Origin: a virus | Reading direction: 5' to 3' (one strand) | IMG/VR virus record: IMGVR_UViG_3300020470_000069 | Location: 1-37,679 of that record | Length of the DNA stretch: 37,679 nucleotides | In this document: positions 21,501-31,400 of the stretch, piece by piece | Layout of the letters: the number at the start of each line of letters is the position of its first letter | How positions within the stretch are numbered: position 1 is the stretch's first letter | Translations under genes and position numbers: made by a program | The notes under the pieces: generated by a model | What the model was told of the DNA's origin: nothing | Database searches by the model: none | The model's input: only the letters and a program-made list of their open reading frames with translations

Positions 21501-23846
21501 CTAAATTTTACAAGATTCACAATCATCATCATCAATCTCACATAAGTCATTAAGTAAAGCACTTGCTTGTCCTTGTCCTTGGATTCCAACCTCTTCTACA
21601 TTATCATGCCACCCCATAGGATGTGCTGGTTCCTGTTCATCAGTCTTCTGATCATGAGTGTTCTGATAGTAGGAGGTCTTCCAACCATACTTGTAGGTGG
21701 TTAATAGGTCTTGTGCCATTACACTAACAGGAACGTCAGAGTCCTCGAAATGAATCGGATTATAGGACCAATTTCCAGAAATCGCTTGATCAAAGAACTT
21801 CTGCATAACAGCAACAATATTAATATACCCAGTATTCCCAGGCATATCCCAAAGGAGCGTATATGCATTCTTCAGACTACCATAGGAGGGAACAATCTGC
21901 TTAAGAGGTCCCTTCTTTGATTTTTTAATGGACAGGTAATCTCTAGGTGGTTCGATTCCGTTTGTGGCATTTGACACAACGGAACTGCTCTCCGAAGGCA
22001 TTTGTGCTGACAGTGTTGAGTGCCTAAGACCGTGCTCGGCGATAGATACCCGTAGATTATCCCAGTCATGCTGCAATGGTTGAGATGAAATCTCGTCTAC
22101 GTCCTTCTTATATGTATCAATAGGTAGGATTCCATCAGCATACTTAGTTCTATCAAAACCAGAGCATGCTCCCTTCTCTTTAGCAATCTCATTAGAAGAT
22201 TTTAAAAGGAAGTATTGGAAGGATTCTGCAAGTCCATGAACAGCATCCCATGCTTCTTGATCTTCATATTTAAATCCAAGTTTAGCAAGGTAGTGAGCAA
22301 GACCAATAAACCCTACTCCAAGGGATCTCCTTGCCTTAGTTGCCTGTTCTGCTGCTATTACTGGATAGTTTTGATAATCTATTAACTCTTCTAATCCACG
22401 AACAGATAGATCACAAAGATCTTCTAATTCTTTATCCGATCTAACCTTACCCACATTAACAGCAGAGAGAATACAAAGAGCAATCTCTCCTTCTGGATCA
22501 TCAATATGCTGTAATGGTTTAGTAGGTAAGGTAATCTCTTGACATAGGTTACTCATATTAACCTTGTCTTTAAATGAACTATGACTATTACAATGGTCAA
22601 TGTTCATAATATAGATACGACCTGTCTCTGCTCTCTCCTTTAAGAGATCAAGAATTAATTCTTGTGCTGAGACGGTAGTTCTTGGGATTGATTCATCAGA
22701 TTCGTAACGGCAATATAACTCATCAAACTCAGGGGTCCCAAAACTCTCATACAAGTTAGGACAATTATGAGGGGAAAATAACGAGATTTCTTTATCGTCG
22801 ATAAACCTCTGATAAAAGAGTTCACTTAGTTGGATGGAGTAGTCGAGTTTTCTGACTCGGTTGTCGTCTGTTCCTTTGTTGTTTTTGAGGACGAGGATGT
22901 CTCTGATTTCCTGGTGCCAGATAGGAAAGTGGACAGTTGCTGATCCACCCCTGATGCCGTTCTGAGTACAGCATCGAACAGTGCTTTCAAATTTTTTGAG
23001 GAAGGGGACCACACCTGTGTGTTGTACTTCGCCGCCACGGATTCTACTGTTGATCCCTCTGATCCGTCCTGCGTTAATACCGATACCAGCCCTCTGTGCA
23101 ACGTATTTGCCAATAGCCACATCAGAACTAAAGATACTATCGAGGGTGTCATCAGAATCAACCAGAACACAAGATGCAAATTGACGAATTGGGGTCCGTA
23201 CCCCCGCCATGATCGGGGTCGGGATGTTGATGCGGTGTCGGGAGATTGCGTCGTAGTATCGTCGGACATAATTAAGCCTCGTTTCTATAGGATATTTTGC
23301 GAAAATGGTTAGAGCAATCATGATGTACATGAACTGAGGTGTTTCATAAACCTCATTAGTACTTCTGTCTTGAACTAAGTACTTATCTGCTACCTGACGC
23401 AAACCTGCGTAGGTAAAGATATAGTCACGGTCATGATCAATAAAGGAATTAACTTCCTTAAACTCTTCTTCTGTATAGTTATCTAGTATGGCAGGGTCAT
23501 AGATACCTTTTTTTACACATGTCTTAACATGTTCTATTAAATCAGGAAGATCCCTGAGTCTGCCATAGATTTGTTTACGAATAGAGAATAGAAGAAGTTT
23601 TGCTGCAACGAACTGATAATTAGGATGATCTAAATCTATAAGATCACTAGCAGACTTAATAAGGATCTCCTGTATCTCTGCAGTAGTCATACCATCATAG
23701 AACTGAATTCCTGACTGTATCTCTACTTGACTCGCAGAGATACCTGCAAGACCATTACATGCCTGTTCTACCATGACATGCATCTTATTAAGATCAATTG
23801 GTTCTATAGATCCATCTCTCTTAACTACTTTGATCCCGTTGCTCAT
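21501..23846 (-). CDS. nrdA: Class Ia ribonucleotide reductase, alpha subunit
   Basis: 781 aa from the ATG at 23846, which overlaps the primase stop (ATGA) and has GGAAGAAG ahead. An ATP-cone lies in the first 90 residues. Active-site cysteines are in FASCVLVD, NLCQEITLPTKP and IALCILSAVN; the substrate-loop segment PSESSSVVSNATNGIEPPRDY is intact; the C-terminus CESCKI holds the redox-active cysteine pair. The enzyme reduces ribonucleoside diphosphates, together with NrdB encoded next door. Full length and apparently intact. Confidence 0.97.
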   Translation of the reverse strand: MSNGIKVVKRDGSIEPIDLNKMHVMVEQACNGLAGISASQVEIQSGIQFYDGMTTAEIQEILIKSASDLIDLDHPNYQFVAAKLLLFSIRKQIYGRLRDLPDLIEHVKTCVKKGIYDPAILDNYTEEEFKEVNSFIDHDRDYIFTYAGLRQVADKYLVQDRSTNEVYETPQFMYIMIALTIFAKYPIETRLNYVRRYYDAISRHRINIPTPIMAGVRTPIRQFASCVLVDSDDTLDSIFSSDVAIGKYVAQRAGIGINAGRIRGINSRIRGGEVQHTGVVPFLKKFESTVRCCTQNGIRGGSATVHFPIWHQEIRDILVLKNNKGTDDNRVRKLDYSIQLSELFYQRFIDDKEISLFSPHNCPNLYESFGTPEFDELYCRYESDESIPRTTVSAQELILDLLKERAETGRIYIMNIDHCNSHSSFKDKVNMSNLCQEITLPTKPLQHIDDPEGEIALCILSAVNVGKVRSDKELEDLCDLSVRGLEELIDYQNYPVIAAEQATKARRSLGVGFIGLAHYLAKLGFKYEDQEAWDAVHGLAESFQYFLLKSSNEIAKEKGACSGFDRTKYADGILPIDTYKKDVDEISSQPLQHDWDNLRVSIAEHGLRHSTLSAQMPSESSSVVSNATNGIEPPRDYLSIKKSKKGPLKQIVPSYGSLKNAYTLLWDMPGNTGYINIVAVMQKFFDQAISGNWSYNPIHFEDSDVPVSVMAQDLLTTYKYGWKTSYYQNTHDQKTDEQEPAHPMGWHDNVEEVGIQGQGQASALLNDLCEIDDDDCESCKI

Positions 23847-24829
23847 AACTTCTTCCAAACTGTGAATTTGAGTTTTGCTTCCAAACCTTTATATGTATTT
23901 GATTCTACCATACTTTGGACATCATGCCCAGCTAATACCATATCATTTATATCTTTTTGTGTTACGTGGTTTGGGAAGATAACGACGGACTCACCTCTGT
24001 CGATGGTGTTGGAGATTCTTGTTGTAATTTCCTTATTCCTTGGCTCGTTATCATAAACCCAAGTAGGAGTGCTAACACCCCACTTCCCAACATCACCGTC
24101 TGCACCGCACATAGCGATGCTATTGCGAAGAAACGTGCTGTCGAACGGTCCTTCTGTAATGTAGACTGGAGCATCTCTTCTGATGTTATCCAATCCGTAG
24201 ATCTTTGGTGCTTCATCATCAATCATTATGGTAATATATTTAACCTTGCTGGGACCTAAGGATCTACCTTGGAATCCAATAAGGTTGCTCTGATAATACA
24301 AAGGAATAATAATCCTTGGTTCATCATATTTTAAATCACTCTGTCCAAAAGTATTACGAACTTTGGTATTAGTCCAACTCTTGAATTTCTCCGCATAATA
24401 AAATTTATTCGGATCAATCTTTCTACGCTCCAAGAATGTTGCAGATGCAACATTGTCACTTGCCTTGGGTAAGTCTAATTCAGGTGGTTTAGGTTTAAAT
24501 TTTGGTTTCTCAAAATTAAAGTCGGGTTCCTTGACGACAAAATTGCCCCCAGTGTTACCCGACTTAAACTTCTCTAGGACGTACTGTTTGTGTAGAGTAA
24601 CATCCATCTCTTTAAGAAAATTATTTAAAGACAAACTTGCACCACAGTTATGGCACTTAAAGTTTGTATTATTTTTGACAGCATAAAGATAACCTCTAGC
24701 TTTATTCTTATGCTTCTTTGAGTCTCCACACACAGGACACCTGAAGTTATAAAGGTTAGGTTTAACCTTCTTAAACTTCTGTAATCGTGATGATACTAGA
24801 TTAATAAACCTAGTGTCAACGTAATCCAT
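23843..24829 (-). CDS. 61: DNA primase (T4 gp61 type)
   Basis: 328 aa. A zinc-binding domain at the N-terminus (FRCPVCGDSKKH and CHNCGAS, two C-x2-C pairs) is followed by a linker with ERRKIDPNKFYYAEKFK and a TOPRIM-type core (VYITEGPFDSTF, then a GADGDVGKW block). This is the gp61 primase, which makes RNA primers with the gp41 helicase at the T4 replication fork. It is coupled to nrdA downstream. A promoter with TTGACA and TAGTAT lies just upstream. Confidence 0.92.
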   Translation of the reverse strand: MDYVDTRFINLVSSRLQKFKKVKPNLYNFRCPVCGDSKKHKNKARGYLYAVKNNTNFKCHNCGASLSLNNFLKEMDVTLHKQYVLEKFKSGNTGGNFVVKEPDFNFEKPKFKPKPPELDLPKASDNVASATFLERRKIDPNKFYYAEKFKSWTNTKVRNTFGQSDLKYDEPRIIIPLYYQSNLIGFQGRSLGPSKVKYITIMIDDEAPKIYGLDNIRRDAPVYITEGPFDSTFLRNSIAMCGADGDVGKWGVSTPTWVYDNEPRNKEITTRISNTIDRGESVVIFPNHVTQKDINDMVLAGHDVQSMVESNTYKGLEAKLKFTVWKKL

Positions 24830-24852
24830 TCAAATGCTCTGTGTACCAATAG

Positions 24853-24881
24853 ATACTAGCACTGCCAGAACCTTCTGTCAA
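24853..24881 (-). promoter_or_regulatory. Sigma-70-type promoter for primase-nrdA-nrdB
   Basis: Minus strand TTGACA (24881-24876), 17-base spacer, TAGTAT (24858-24853). It would start transcription near 24846, about 17 bases ahead of the primase ATG. It lies inside the end of the 40-aa ORF. Early expression of replication genes fits. Confidence 0.5.
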
Positions 24882-24978
24882 CGTCAGACTCCCATAAACA
24901 GGCAGTCATGAGTCCAGTGTAAAGGATAACTTGATTAGTAACCGTTAACCAATAGTACACACTCTCTGATCTAATCAT
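24856..24978 (-). CDS. Candidate 40-aa membrane protein
   Basis: 40 aa ending in TAG at 24858-24856. The middle (YYWLTVTNQVILYTGLMTACLW) is hydrophobic enough for one membrane helix, followed by a charged end (ESDVDRRFWQC). A weak GAG ribosome site is 7 bases upstream, and an AATAAATA late-like element lies ahead of it at 25001-25008. It fills an otherwise empty gap between the primase and the coiled-coil gene. Codon pattern looks normal for the region. Function unknown. Confidence 0.45.
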   Translation of the reverse strand: MIRSESVYYWLTVTNQVILYTGLMTACLWESDVDRRFWQC

Positions 24979-25003
24979 GGTTGCTCAATGCAATCAAGAT
25001 TAT

Positions 25004-25378
25004 TTATTTTGATATATTTTCTACTTGCGTTGGTGGAATAAAACTCTTAATAACTATTTGTCCGACTGGACTAACGATGAAAGATATAATACTAAGAGCA
25101 CCAAAAATAGTCCACATTTTCTTTTCCATGACTCGAAGACGGTCATCGACTTTTCTGATGTCTCTTTCACAACCCTTCTTAATCTCCTCTGCTCTACGGT
25201 TTACTTCACGATGGACTGACTCCACCTTCTCAAACAATACAGCATCAATTCTATCCTGTTTATCTAACTTCTCATTATGAACTGCCAGCAGTTCACCCAT
25301 CTTTACAGAGTTATCCTGTAGAGATTGAACAACCTTTTCTAACCTCTCCAATATGGCAGCGTTAATACCTTCGGACAT
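25004..25378 (-). CDS. Coiled-coil protein with C-terminal membrane helix
   Basis: 124 aa from the ATG at 25378 (TAATG junction with the upstream gene). Residues 10-85 are heptad-like and charged, suggesting a long coiled coil; residues 90-110 (MWTIFGALSIISFIVSPVGQIVI) form one membrane helix, and a short tail follows. Resembles small anchored phage proteins of unknown function. It belongs to a three-gene unit with 25378-25957. Confidence 0.65.
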   Translation of the reverse strand: MSEGINAAILERLEKVVQSLQDNSVKMGELLAVHNEKLDKQDRIDAVLFEKVESVHREVNRRAEEIKKGCERDIRKVDDRLRVMEKKMWTIFGALSIISFIVSPVGQIVIKSFIPPTQVENISK

Positions 25379-25581
25379 TATCCTACTGACCAATTTTTGC
25401 GAGTGTTCTTAGCATAGATATATCTCTTCTTCTTTTTACGTACTGGGGGATCATCTCCTGCCTGTATAGATCCTGCAATATTACCACCACCTATACTATT
25501 AGTGATTGCAACAGCACCTTCCTCTTCGACCTTGCCGAGAGTTCTGATCATTTGGATTATGCGATCAAGGTTTGTCGCCAT
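25378..25581 (-). CDS. Small basic-tailed protein of unknown function
   Basis: 67 aa. Helical N-terminus (LDRIIQMIRTLGKVEEE), a Gly/Ser-rich centre and a strongly basic stretch (VRKKKKRYIYAKNTRKNW). Overlaps the upstream 130-aa gene by 17 bases and the downstream coiled-coil gene by one. Small proteins of this type are seen among structural genes of marine T4-likes; function unknown. Confidence 0.6.
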   Translation of the reverse strand: MATNLDRIIQMIRTLGKVEEEGAVAITNSIGGGNIAGSIQAGDDPPVRKKKKRYIYAKNTRKNWSVG

Positions 25582-25957
25582 CTTTGTATACCTTGTGTAA
25601 TTCCGCTAGACAGTCCAAGTCAACTGGGATGTCATGTATATGCGATTTGGGATAATCTGGCATTTTATTTAAGAATATAATGAATGTCTTCATTACATCC
25701 CACAACTCCTTCTCAATTTTATAAAACAACATAGGAGTCGTTGCATCACCAAAGATATTATATAAGACTATAAAATGGTTAATAAGTAAATGAGTCTTAA
25801 GTTGACCCGTATTCTTATACCGTTTTAATAGTCTTTTGATATATTTAAAATGATTAAGGTCTTTATCAAAATCCTCTTTGGTTACAGCCTGAGGATTTTC
25901 GTAATTACGAATGGCAAATAATAAAAAATTACCGTCATTCAATTCATTGAAAATCAT
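25565..25957 (-). CDS. Conserved cyanophage-type protein of unknown function
   Basis: 130 aa. Mixed helical protein with the segment THLLINHFIVLYNIFGDATTPMLFYKIEKE in the middle and YKDGDKP at the end. I recognise this as a type found widely in T4-like cyanophages, without a known role. No membrane segment is certain; the middle is hydrophobic but interrupted. First gene of the unit with 25378-25581 and 25004-25378. Confidence 0.7.
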   Translation of the reverse strand: MIFNELNDGNFLLFAIRNYENPQAVTKEDFDKDLNHFKYIKRLLKRYKNTGQLKTHLLINHFIVLYNIFGDATTPMLFYKIEKELWDVMKTFIIFLNKMPDYPKSHIHDIPVDLDCLAELHKVYKDGDKP

Positions 25958-25979
25958 ATATCCTATAAGCTATTAACTT

Positions 25980-26525
25980 TTAGACTGTTGGATTTGTGTC
26001 GTATACAGGAACGTTACCAGTTGTAATACCAGACATTGCAACCAAAGTCTCTTTCTTGACTCTGAGTTCTCCATGTTGGTCAACGTATGTTGTTACACCA
26101 ACCCATCCACCGTGAGCAACTTCATACTTGGACGTAGCAGTGTTAGTTACGTTTGCAGCAGCAACACCATAAGTTAGTTGATCAGCAACACCCACTGAAC
26201 TATTCTCACTCTGGGATGAATCAAGAACAGTATATACAGGTTGCTGTGTTACAGTAAAGTCTGTACCAGCAATTGCCACACCACTAAGTCCCGCAGTAGA
26301 ACCAATAGTCAATTGCGTAGCACTTGCGATGCTTACAATTACTGCGTCACCAAAATATGTGCCAATCCCTGCTTGAGAGACGTTACCAAATCTTATAACG
26401 TCCCCTTCCTGTGCTGAACCAGCAGCACCAAATGCTGTGCCAGTTGCAGTTACAATACCAGTGGCATAATTCAACCAGACTGTTCCAGCCGAAGTCACGT
26501 TATCGCTATTACCCCAGAGTGCCAT
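25980..26525 (-). CDS. Putative virion structural protein
   Basis: 181 aa. Starts MALWGNSDNV and continues as a low-complexity, beta-rich chain (ATGIVTATGTAFGAAGS, DVIRFGNV, VIVSIASATQLTIGS), a composition typical of phage structural or decoration proteins; similar ALWGN starts are known to me from marine T4-like virions. A late-type promoter (26565-26572) lies just upstream, in line with late expression. Position in the virion is unknown. Confidence 0.65.
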   Translation of the reverse strand: MALWGNSDNVTSAGTVWLNYATGIVTATGTAFGAAGSAQEGDVIRFGNVSQAGIGTYFGDAVIVSIASATQLTIGSTAGLSGVAIAGTDFTVTQQPVYTVLDSSQSENSSVGVADQLTYGVAAANVTNTATSKYEVAHGGWVGVTTYVDQHGELRVKKETLVAMSGITTGNVPVYDTNPTV

Positions 26526-26564
26526 GTTTTTACGTCCGTAATAAATTTGTTTTTTGCCTGTTTT

Positions 26565-26572
26565 TATTTATG
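26565..26572 (-). promoter_or_regulatory. T4-late-like promoter
   Basis: CATAAATA on the minus strand, one base from the T4 late -10 consensus. It lies about 40 bases ahead of the structural gene at 25980-26525, in the short gap after the 60-aa membrane protein. Confidence 0.55.
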
Positions 26573-26585
26573 TCTTGGGCAACCT

Positions 26586-26768
26586 TTAGACTGCTCCCAG
26601 TCTCATTGCTTTCTTGACCCGTGCGACCAACTGGTCATCCACGTCATTATCAGTATATTTAGCATAATCCTCAAGCATTTCTACAGCGAATTGTTTCATC
26701 TGCTTCTTGAAGACCTTCCTTACCATCATTAAAAGTAAGGGTTTTAACATTAAAAATAAGAGACTCAT
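26586..26768 (-). CDS. Small membrane protein
   Basis: 60 aa from the ATG at 26768, which overlaps the lipase stop (ATGA). The first 17 residues (MSLLFLMLKPLLLMMVR) form a hydrophobic helix; the rest is charged and helical. Tight coupling to the lipase gene suggests the two act together, perhaps at a membrane, but there is no direct evidence. Confidence 0.6.
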   Translation of the reverse strand: MSLLFLMLKPLLLMMVRKVFKKQMKQFAVEMLEDYAKYTDNDVDDQLVARVKKAMRLGAV

Positions 26769-27385
26769 CCCAACCACTTCCGTGCTGCTGATACATAACT
26801 ACCCATATTATGATCTGCAACACCATCAAATCTAGTGTCGTTCTCATCAGGTAATTGTATCTTTTTATGTGTATGTACGTAACCAGCAAGCCAAGGAGGA
26901 GTTCCTGGGACAATATCATTGCCGTGTACAAAACGAAGATGCTCAAGATCTTTAAGTCTTCTCTTGAGTCTACGTCCACCTGGTCTTGGTGATCCAGCAG
27001 TTATTAATGCAATATTCTTATTGCCTGACTCCCATAGTAGATCAGCAATCAATGTTGCAGTAGCACCTCCAAGAGAATGTCCTGCAATAACTAATTTCCT
27101 CTCAGGATTTAAACCTTCATAAGCAACCACTAGTTTTGCTAGGGTTCTATTACAATTATTTTTAAATCCTCTATGACAATCGTCTCTTTTAATTAAGAAT
27201 TTTAAATTGGTTATCCAATCAGTTTTCTCATTTGTACCCTCAACAGCAAGAATAGTAACATCCTTATGGGATCTATTTACTAAAAAATCTTCCTTGTTAG
27301 GATAGACATCTCTACAACATTCTAAAGCAGTCAGAATCACTTCCTTTGACAGGTCAGTGTTCAACGAATGATATCCGCAACTCAT
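26765..27385 (-). CDS. Lipase class 3 (alpha/beta hydrolase)
   Basis: 206 aa. VIAGHSLGGATATLIA holds the GxSxG nucleophile Ser; NDIVPGTPPWLAGYVH supplies the likely Asp, and the His in GYVHTHKK or DHNMGSY completes the triad. The order and spacing match class 3 lipases, which hydrolyse acylglycerols or phospholipids. There is no signal peptide, so it would act in the host cytoplasm, at the inner membrane, or in the virion. The overlapping membrane-protein gene downstream hints at membrane targeting. A role in lysis or in lipid remodelling is possible. Confidence 0.83.
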   Translation of the reverse strand: MSCGYHSLNTDLSKEVILTALECCRDVYPNKEDFLVNRSHKDVTILAVEGTNEKTDWITNLKFLIKRDDCHRGFKNNCNRTLAKLVVAYEGLNPERKLVIAGHSLGGATATLIADLLWESGNKNIALITAGSPRPGGRRLKRRLKDLEHLRFVHGNDIVPGTPPWLAGYVHTHKKIQLPDENDTRFDGVADHNMGSYVSAARKWLG

Positions 27386-27422
27386 ATTCTTTTTTTGTCG
27401 GTATATCTATATAGTAACTTTG

Positions 27423-27746
27423 TCAATCGTAAGTCTTTTTTCCACCCTTTATCCAACCTTTTCCCTTTGCATCGTAAAATCTTACACCCTTCTCAGTCAC
27501 TCTAGGTCTATTTGCTTCCTTCTCTGCTGCTCTCTTTTTCTTCCAAGTTCTATACGTATCACTATCTCTTGATTGACCAACCTTCTTAGATCCATGCATC
27601 ATGCGATCTTTCTGATACTGATTCTCATCTTCATTATCCTTCATCCTTTTGCGTTCCTTGGCACTATCAAAAGTAGAATAACCCTCACCCAACCAAGGTT
27701 GGGAAGGACTCGCATAAAATGCGTCTGGTAGGAATCTAAATGTCAT
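27423..27746 (-). CDS. Basic protein of unknown function
   Basis: 107 aa, rich in Lys, Arg and Asp (TYRTWKKKRAAEKEANRPR). N-terminal part (MTFRFLPDAFYASPSQPWLGEG) is more ordered. Coupled to the next gene upstream by a 4-base overlap. It belongs with the lysine-rich group at 27743-32507. Confidence 0.6.
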   Translation of the reverse strand: MTFRFLPDAFYASPSQPWLGEGYSTFDSAKERKRMKDNEDENQYQKDRMMHGSKKVGQSRDSDTYRTWKKKRAAEKEANRPRVTEKGVRFYDAKGKGWIKGGKKTYD

Positions 27747-28063
27747 GATGCAAGTTTGTTAGCAGTATTATACATCACTTCTTTGTGTCGTCTACCGTAC
27801 AGATTCTTAAATCTTCCTAAAGATTGCCTCTCCATACCCCTAACAATCCTTTCTGCCTCTGAATTATTTGCTTTTAATTCAGGTTCCTTAGGTTCCTTAC
27901 CAACTATAGGACGATCAATATCAGCAAGTTTTTTATCGGGTTTTGGTTTAGCAACACCTCTTTTATTTTTAATTGCAGCTTTATTCTTCTTAGCAGCAGC
28001 GGCCATCCTGTCTGCCAAACTCTCTTCACGGAATTGACTAAACGTTTTTGTCATCACCTTCAT
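27743..28063 (-). CDS. Lysine-rich protein, candidate internal virion protein
   Basis: 106 aa (or 103 aa from the ATG at 28054). After the second Met it reads MTKTFSQFREES, which resembles the capsid-targeting start of T4 internal proteins (MKTYQEFIAEA), though Phe-x-Glu replaces the usual Leu/Ile-x-Glu at the cut site. The rest is a Lys/Ala-rich helix (DRMAAAAKKNKAAIKNK). No fold recognised. Overlaps its neighbours on both sides. The internal-protein role is inference from the start and composition. Confidence 0.6.
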   Translation of the reverse strand: MKVMTKTFSQFREESLADRMAAAAKKNKAAIKNKRGVAKPKPDKKLADIDRPIVGKEPKEPELKANNSEAERIVRGMERQSLGRFKNLYGRRHKEVMYNTANKLAS

Positions 28064-28442
28064 AAGTAGATAGATTCTTCTTCAGTTTCTTTTTTGAGAT
28101 CTTTGGTCCACCAATTGGGTCACCATACTTATCTCTCTTAACTGCTTCCTTAATCTTCTTAAGAACATCAGGACGTTTAATACCTTTCTTATCTAAAAGT
28201 TTACCGAATTGCTTGTCAGTTAAACCCTTAGCATCATTCTGGAATTGTTTAAAGGTCTTCTGTTCATTCCTTGGACGCTTCTTACGTAATTGATCAACAG
28301 TCCAACGAGGAGCACCTTGCTTCTCAAGATCAATAAGATCCTTAGCAAGCTTCATCTTCTTATCGTCAGTATCAATTGAACCCTTAGGCCAATCCTTCTT
28401 CCGACGAGATACTAATGCTTCCTTAAAATCTTTGATATTCAT
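28038..28442 (-). CDS. Lysine-rich protein of unknown function
   Basis: 134 aa. Starts MNIKDFKEALVSRRKKDW, again a short Phe-Lys-Glu-Ala segment in the position of a capsid-targeting peptide; later a second FKQFQNDAKG. Mostly charged helices with KKISKKKLKKNL-like basic tail. Overlaps the 1130-aa gene by 4 bases and the gene below by 26. Role unknown; probably made late with its neighbours. Confidence 0.6.
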   Translation of the reverse strand: MNIKDFKEALVSRRKKDWPKGSIDTDDKKMKLAKDLIDLEKQGAPRWTVDQLRKKRPRNEQKTFKQFQNDAKGLTDKQFGKLLDKKGIKRPDVLKKIKEAVKRDKYGDPIGGPKISKKKLKKNLSTYEGDDKNV

Positions 28443-31400
28443 GTACCTAGACCTCTACCTGCTTTGTAGTTGTCCTCACCACCATACCTTGCCATTGTAT
28501 TGGTATAGTCTTGAGTAGATTTAAATCCTGCCTTCTTAGCCTTAGCAGCGTAGTCCTTCTTTGCCTTTTGTTTAGCAAGGTACTTACCAGTTCCAACATC
28601 AGATTTAGCACCCTTTTTTTTCTTCCGTTGTCCCTCAGGTTTACCAGTCTCCTTACGGATACTAGATCTAACTGCTCTCATAACAGGATCATCATCACCA
28701 CCCTTCTTGGTTGGTCTACCTTTAGGCATGTTCAGAGAACCAGATGACTTACCAGTCTCTTTTTCATAACGATTCAATTCAGTTACTTCCGTTCCTTTCG
28801 GATCGAACTCCTGTGCCATCAACTCATAGTTTACACCCTTCTTCTTCCTTTTGGTTGCCTTCTTATGGCGTTCAACACCTTTCTTAACAACATCAACAAC
28901 TGGGTTCTCAGTTATCTGAGTACCACTAGGTTCAAAGTGAGCAACAACATCTCCTCCAGCACCTGCCCTTACAGCCTGTACCTTCTTCTGAAGAATCTGT
29001 CGCTTCATTACAGCAACCTTCTTCTCCTTTCTTTCGATCTGCTTGTTCATACCCTCTGCTTTTTTATCGGCAGGAGCAGAACCTGCATCATCCTTTTTTA
29101 AGTCTAACGCCTCATTCGCTTTTTTGTTCTTTACGTATGCGATGTAGGTCGGACTTTTTGCCTTAACTGGTTTGCCAGCTCGTCGAGCTGCCTTATTTCC
29201 TTCTCCTCTATCAGAATCAGGCCAGTCACCAGTGCTTTTTTTGCCAGGATAAACGGAACTTGCCGCAGCCTTCCGAGAGTATCCTTTACCCCCCAATCTC
29301 TCATTAAGTGAATCCTCCTTATCATTATCTATTATAACAGATTCACGAGCAGTGTGACCACTGGGTTGCCTACCCTGTGCTACGTCTTGTTGACGCATTC
29401 TTTGAATCAACTCACGTTTTTTACGGAGTTTCTCCTTCTCATTATCAGTCTGTTTTTTCTCAGTATTCTGTTGCTTAACAGATAGATCAGGGTTAGACCC
29501 GCCTCCCCTCGGATCTATTGCCTCACTTGAGACTTTTTTTTTATTCCAAGAATCGAGTGCGTCTACTGGACGACCACCTTTTGCAAGTACAGATGCTTTA
29601 TGCTTCTGGAATGCAGCAGCAGTCTTCTCTCTAGCAGACTTATCTGCCTTTGCCTTTGCTGCTTGCTTTGCAACATTAGCTTTGCTCATCGCATCAATCC
29701 TTTTAATATTAGGATGAAGATCTTCTTGAACTTCTTCCCATGCCATCTTCTTAGTGGAGTCTTCTTGTCCACCTCGGATCGCTCTATTTGCTAGTCTGCT
29801 AGATGCTCTCCTGATTCCTGTACCTCTTTTCCATGCTTTATCACGATCCTTTTTAGCTCTTTTACTATCAGGACCATCTGACATTGATACAGCACCACTA
29901 TGAGATGCAGATTTTAATGCATCAGGAATAGCTTTGCTAACATAACTTGATAAAGTTGAAGACTTGAGTTCATCAATGTGCTCAACTTCTTCACCAGTTA
30001 ATGCTTTCTTAGCTGCTTTTGCTACACCACCAGCAATCTTCTTCTCTTTTGAAGTAGGTGTAATACCCTTAACAAAATCCTTACGGTGTTGAGAATGTTG
30101 CTTGGCAGTTGCCTTGGCTGTCTTCTTAAGTTCCTTGGTAGCAGCCTTATGACGCTCCATACCCTTACCAACAGCATCACGAATCTTACCTACGATACCT
30201 TTCTTCTCAGGTTTCTTCTCAGGTTGCTTCTCTTTTGCCTTCTTAGCAGCAGTCTTAACGATTGCTGAAGACTTAGATTTAACTATTGCACCACCTTTTT
30301 TCTTAGGGGCAGGTGCGTCATCATCATGAACAGTGTTGTCTTCGTCACCATACTTGTCTTTAGCAGCTTTGGTTTTAGAATACTCACCAGTTCCTTTTGC
30401 CTTTCTCTCAGCATCCTTCTTATAAACAGATGCTTTTACCTTTTCATAGTCCCTCTTAGGGGCTTTTTTCATGTCACGTACTGCTTCATCTAATGATACA
30501 GGACTAAAATTATATACAAATTCAGTGAATGCTTCGACTCCAACTTCCTCAATGATAAGGTCTAAACCCTCTTCATTGATTCCTTCTTCTACAAAATAGT
30601 CTGCAGCAAGATCAATACTCTGTTCAGTATGCTCTTCATTTAGTTCATAAAAATCTAATACATATCCCCCAAGGACATCAATACCCTCCTCTAATTTTGG
30701 ATTAATAATAATTGTGTTTTTACCCTTGAGTTCCTGTATCTTTTTTGGCTGACTATCCTTCTTAATGATTTCAGTTAAGTCAAACTCTTCCTTCCAGTTA
30801 GAAAACTCTTCGTTCTTCTGCTTTTTGATTGACTTCTTAATAGCTTTATCTCTAGAACCCTCCCACTCCTTCTTTGAGGTTTCTAACTTACCATCACCAT
30901 CGAAGTCTTTCTTTGCCTTCTTTTGTTGAGGGAACTTACCAGGATTCTTCTTATCTTCAGGTTTCTCATCATATGTTTTACCATATGCAGTACCTGTTAC
31001 AGAACTAATCTGAGGATTCTTCCGTAATTCATACTTCTTCTTGGCATCTGCATACCTACGATATGCTTTACCTTGTCCTTGTACTGGAGTAACAAGAACT
31101 TTGTCCTTCTTCTTCTTACCCTTCTTACCACCTTTTGCCTTTGTCTTTGCTTCATCTAAAGAACTAGGTGCTGTATCCTCGATATCATGCTCTATAACTT
31201 TACCATCAGCATCCTTTTCATGATGCTCATTTGCTTTAGATTGACCTTTTTTGAACTGCTTCTTAAGTCCTTTCTTAAGACCTGCAACATATCCAGCCGC
31301 TTTGACAGGAAACTTAACAGCAGTGTCTGCTACTTCACCTGCAGCACCAAGAGTCTTATCTATTGCAGTTCCAATAGATTCCTTCTTAACTTCTTTCTCT

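Noticed and set aside
24839-24850. 11-base match CTGTGTACCAA shared with 17740-17751
   Set aside because: Too short and not flanked by other similarity; chance matches of this length are expected in a window this size.
26671-26979. 102-aa frame overlapping the lipase gene
   Set aside because: The lipase frame has the GHSLGG nucleophile and the rest of the fold; this frame has no motif.
27386-27426. TTGACA and TATACC ahead of the lipase gene
   Set aside because: Spacing is 15 bases and the -10 is poor; left out as a promoter.
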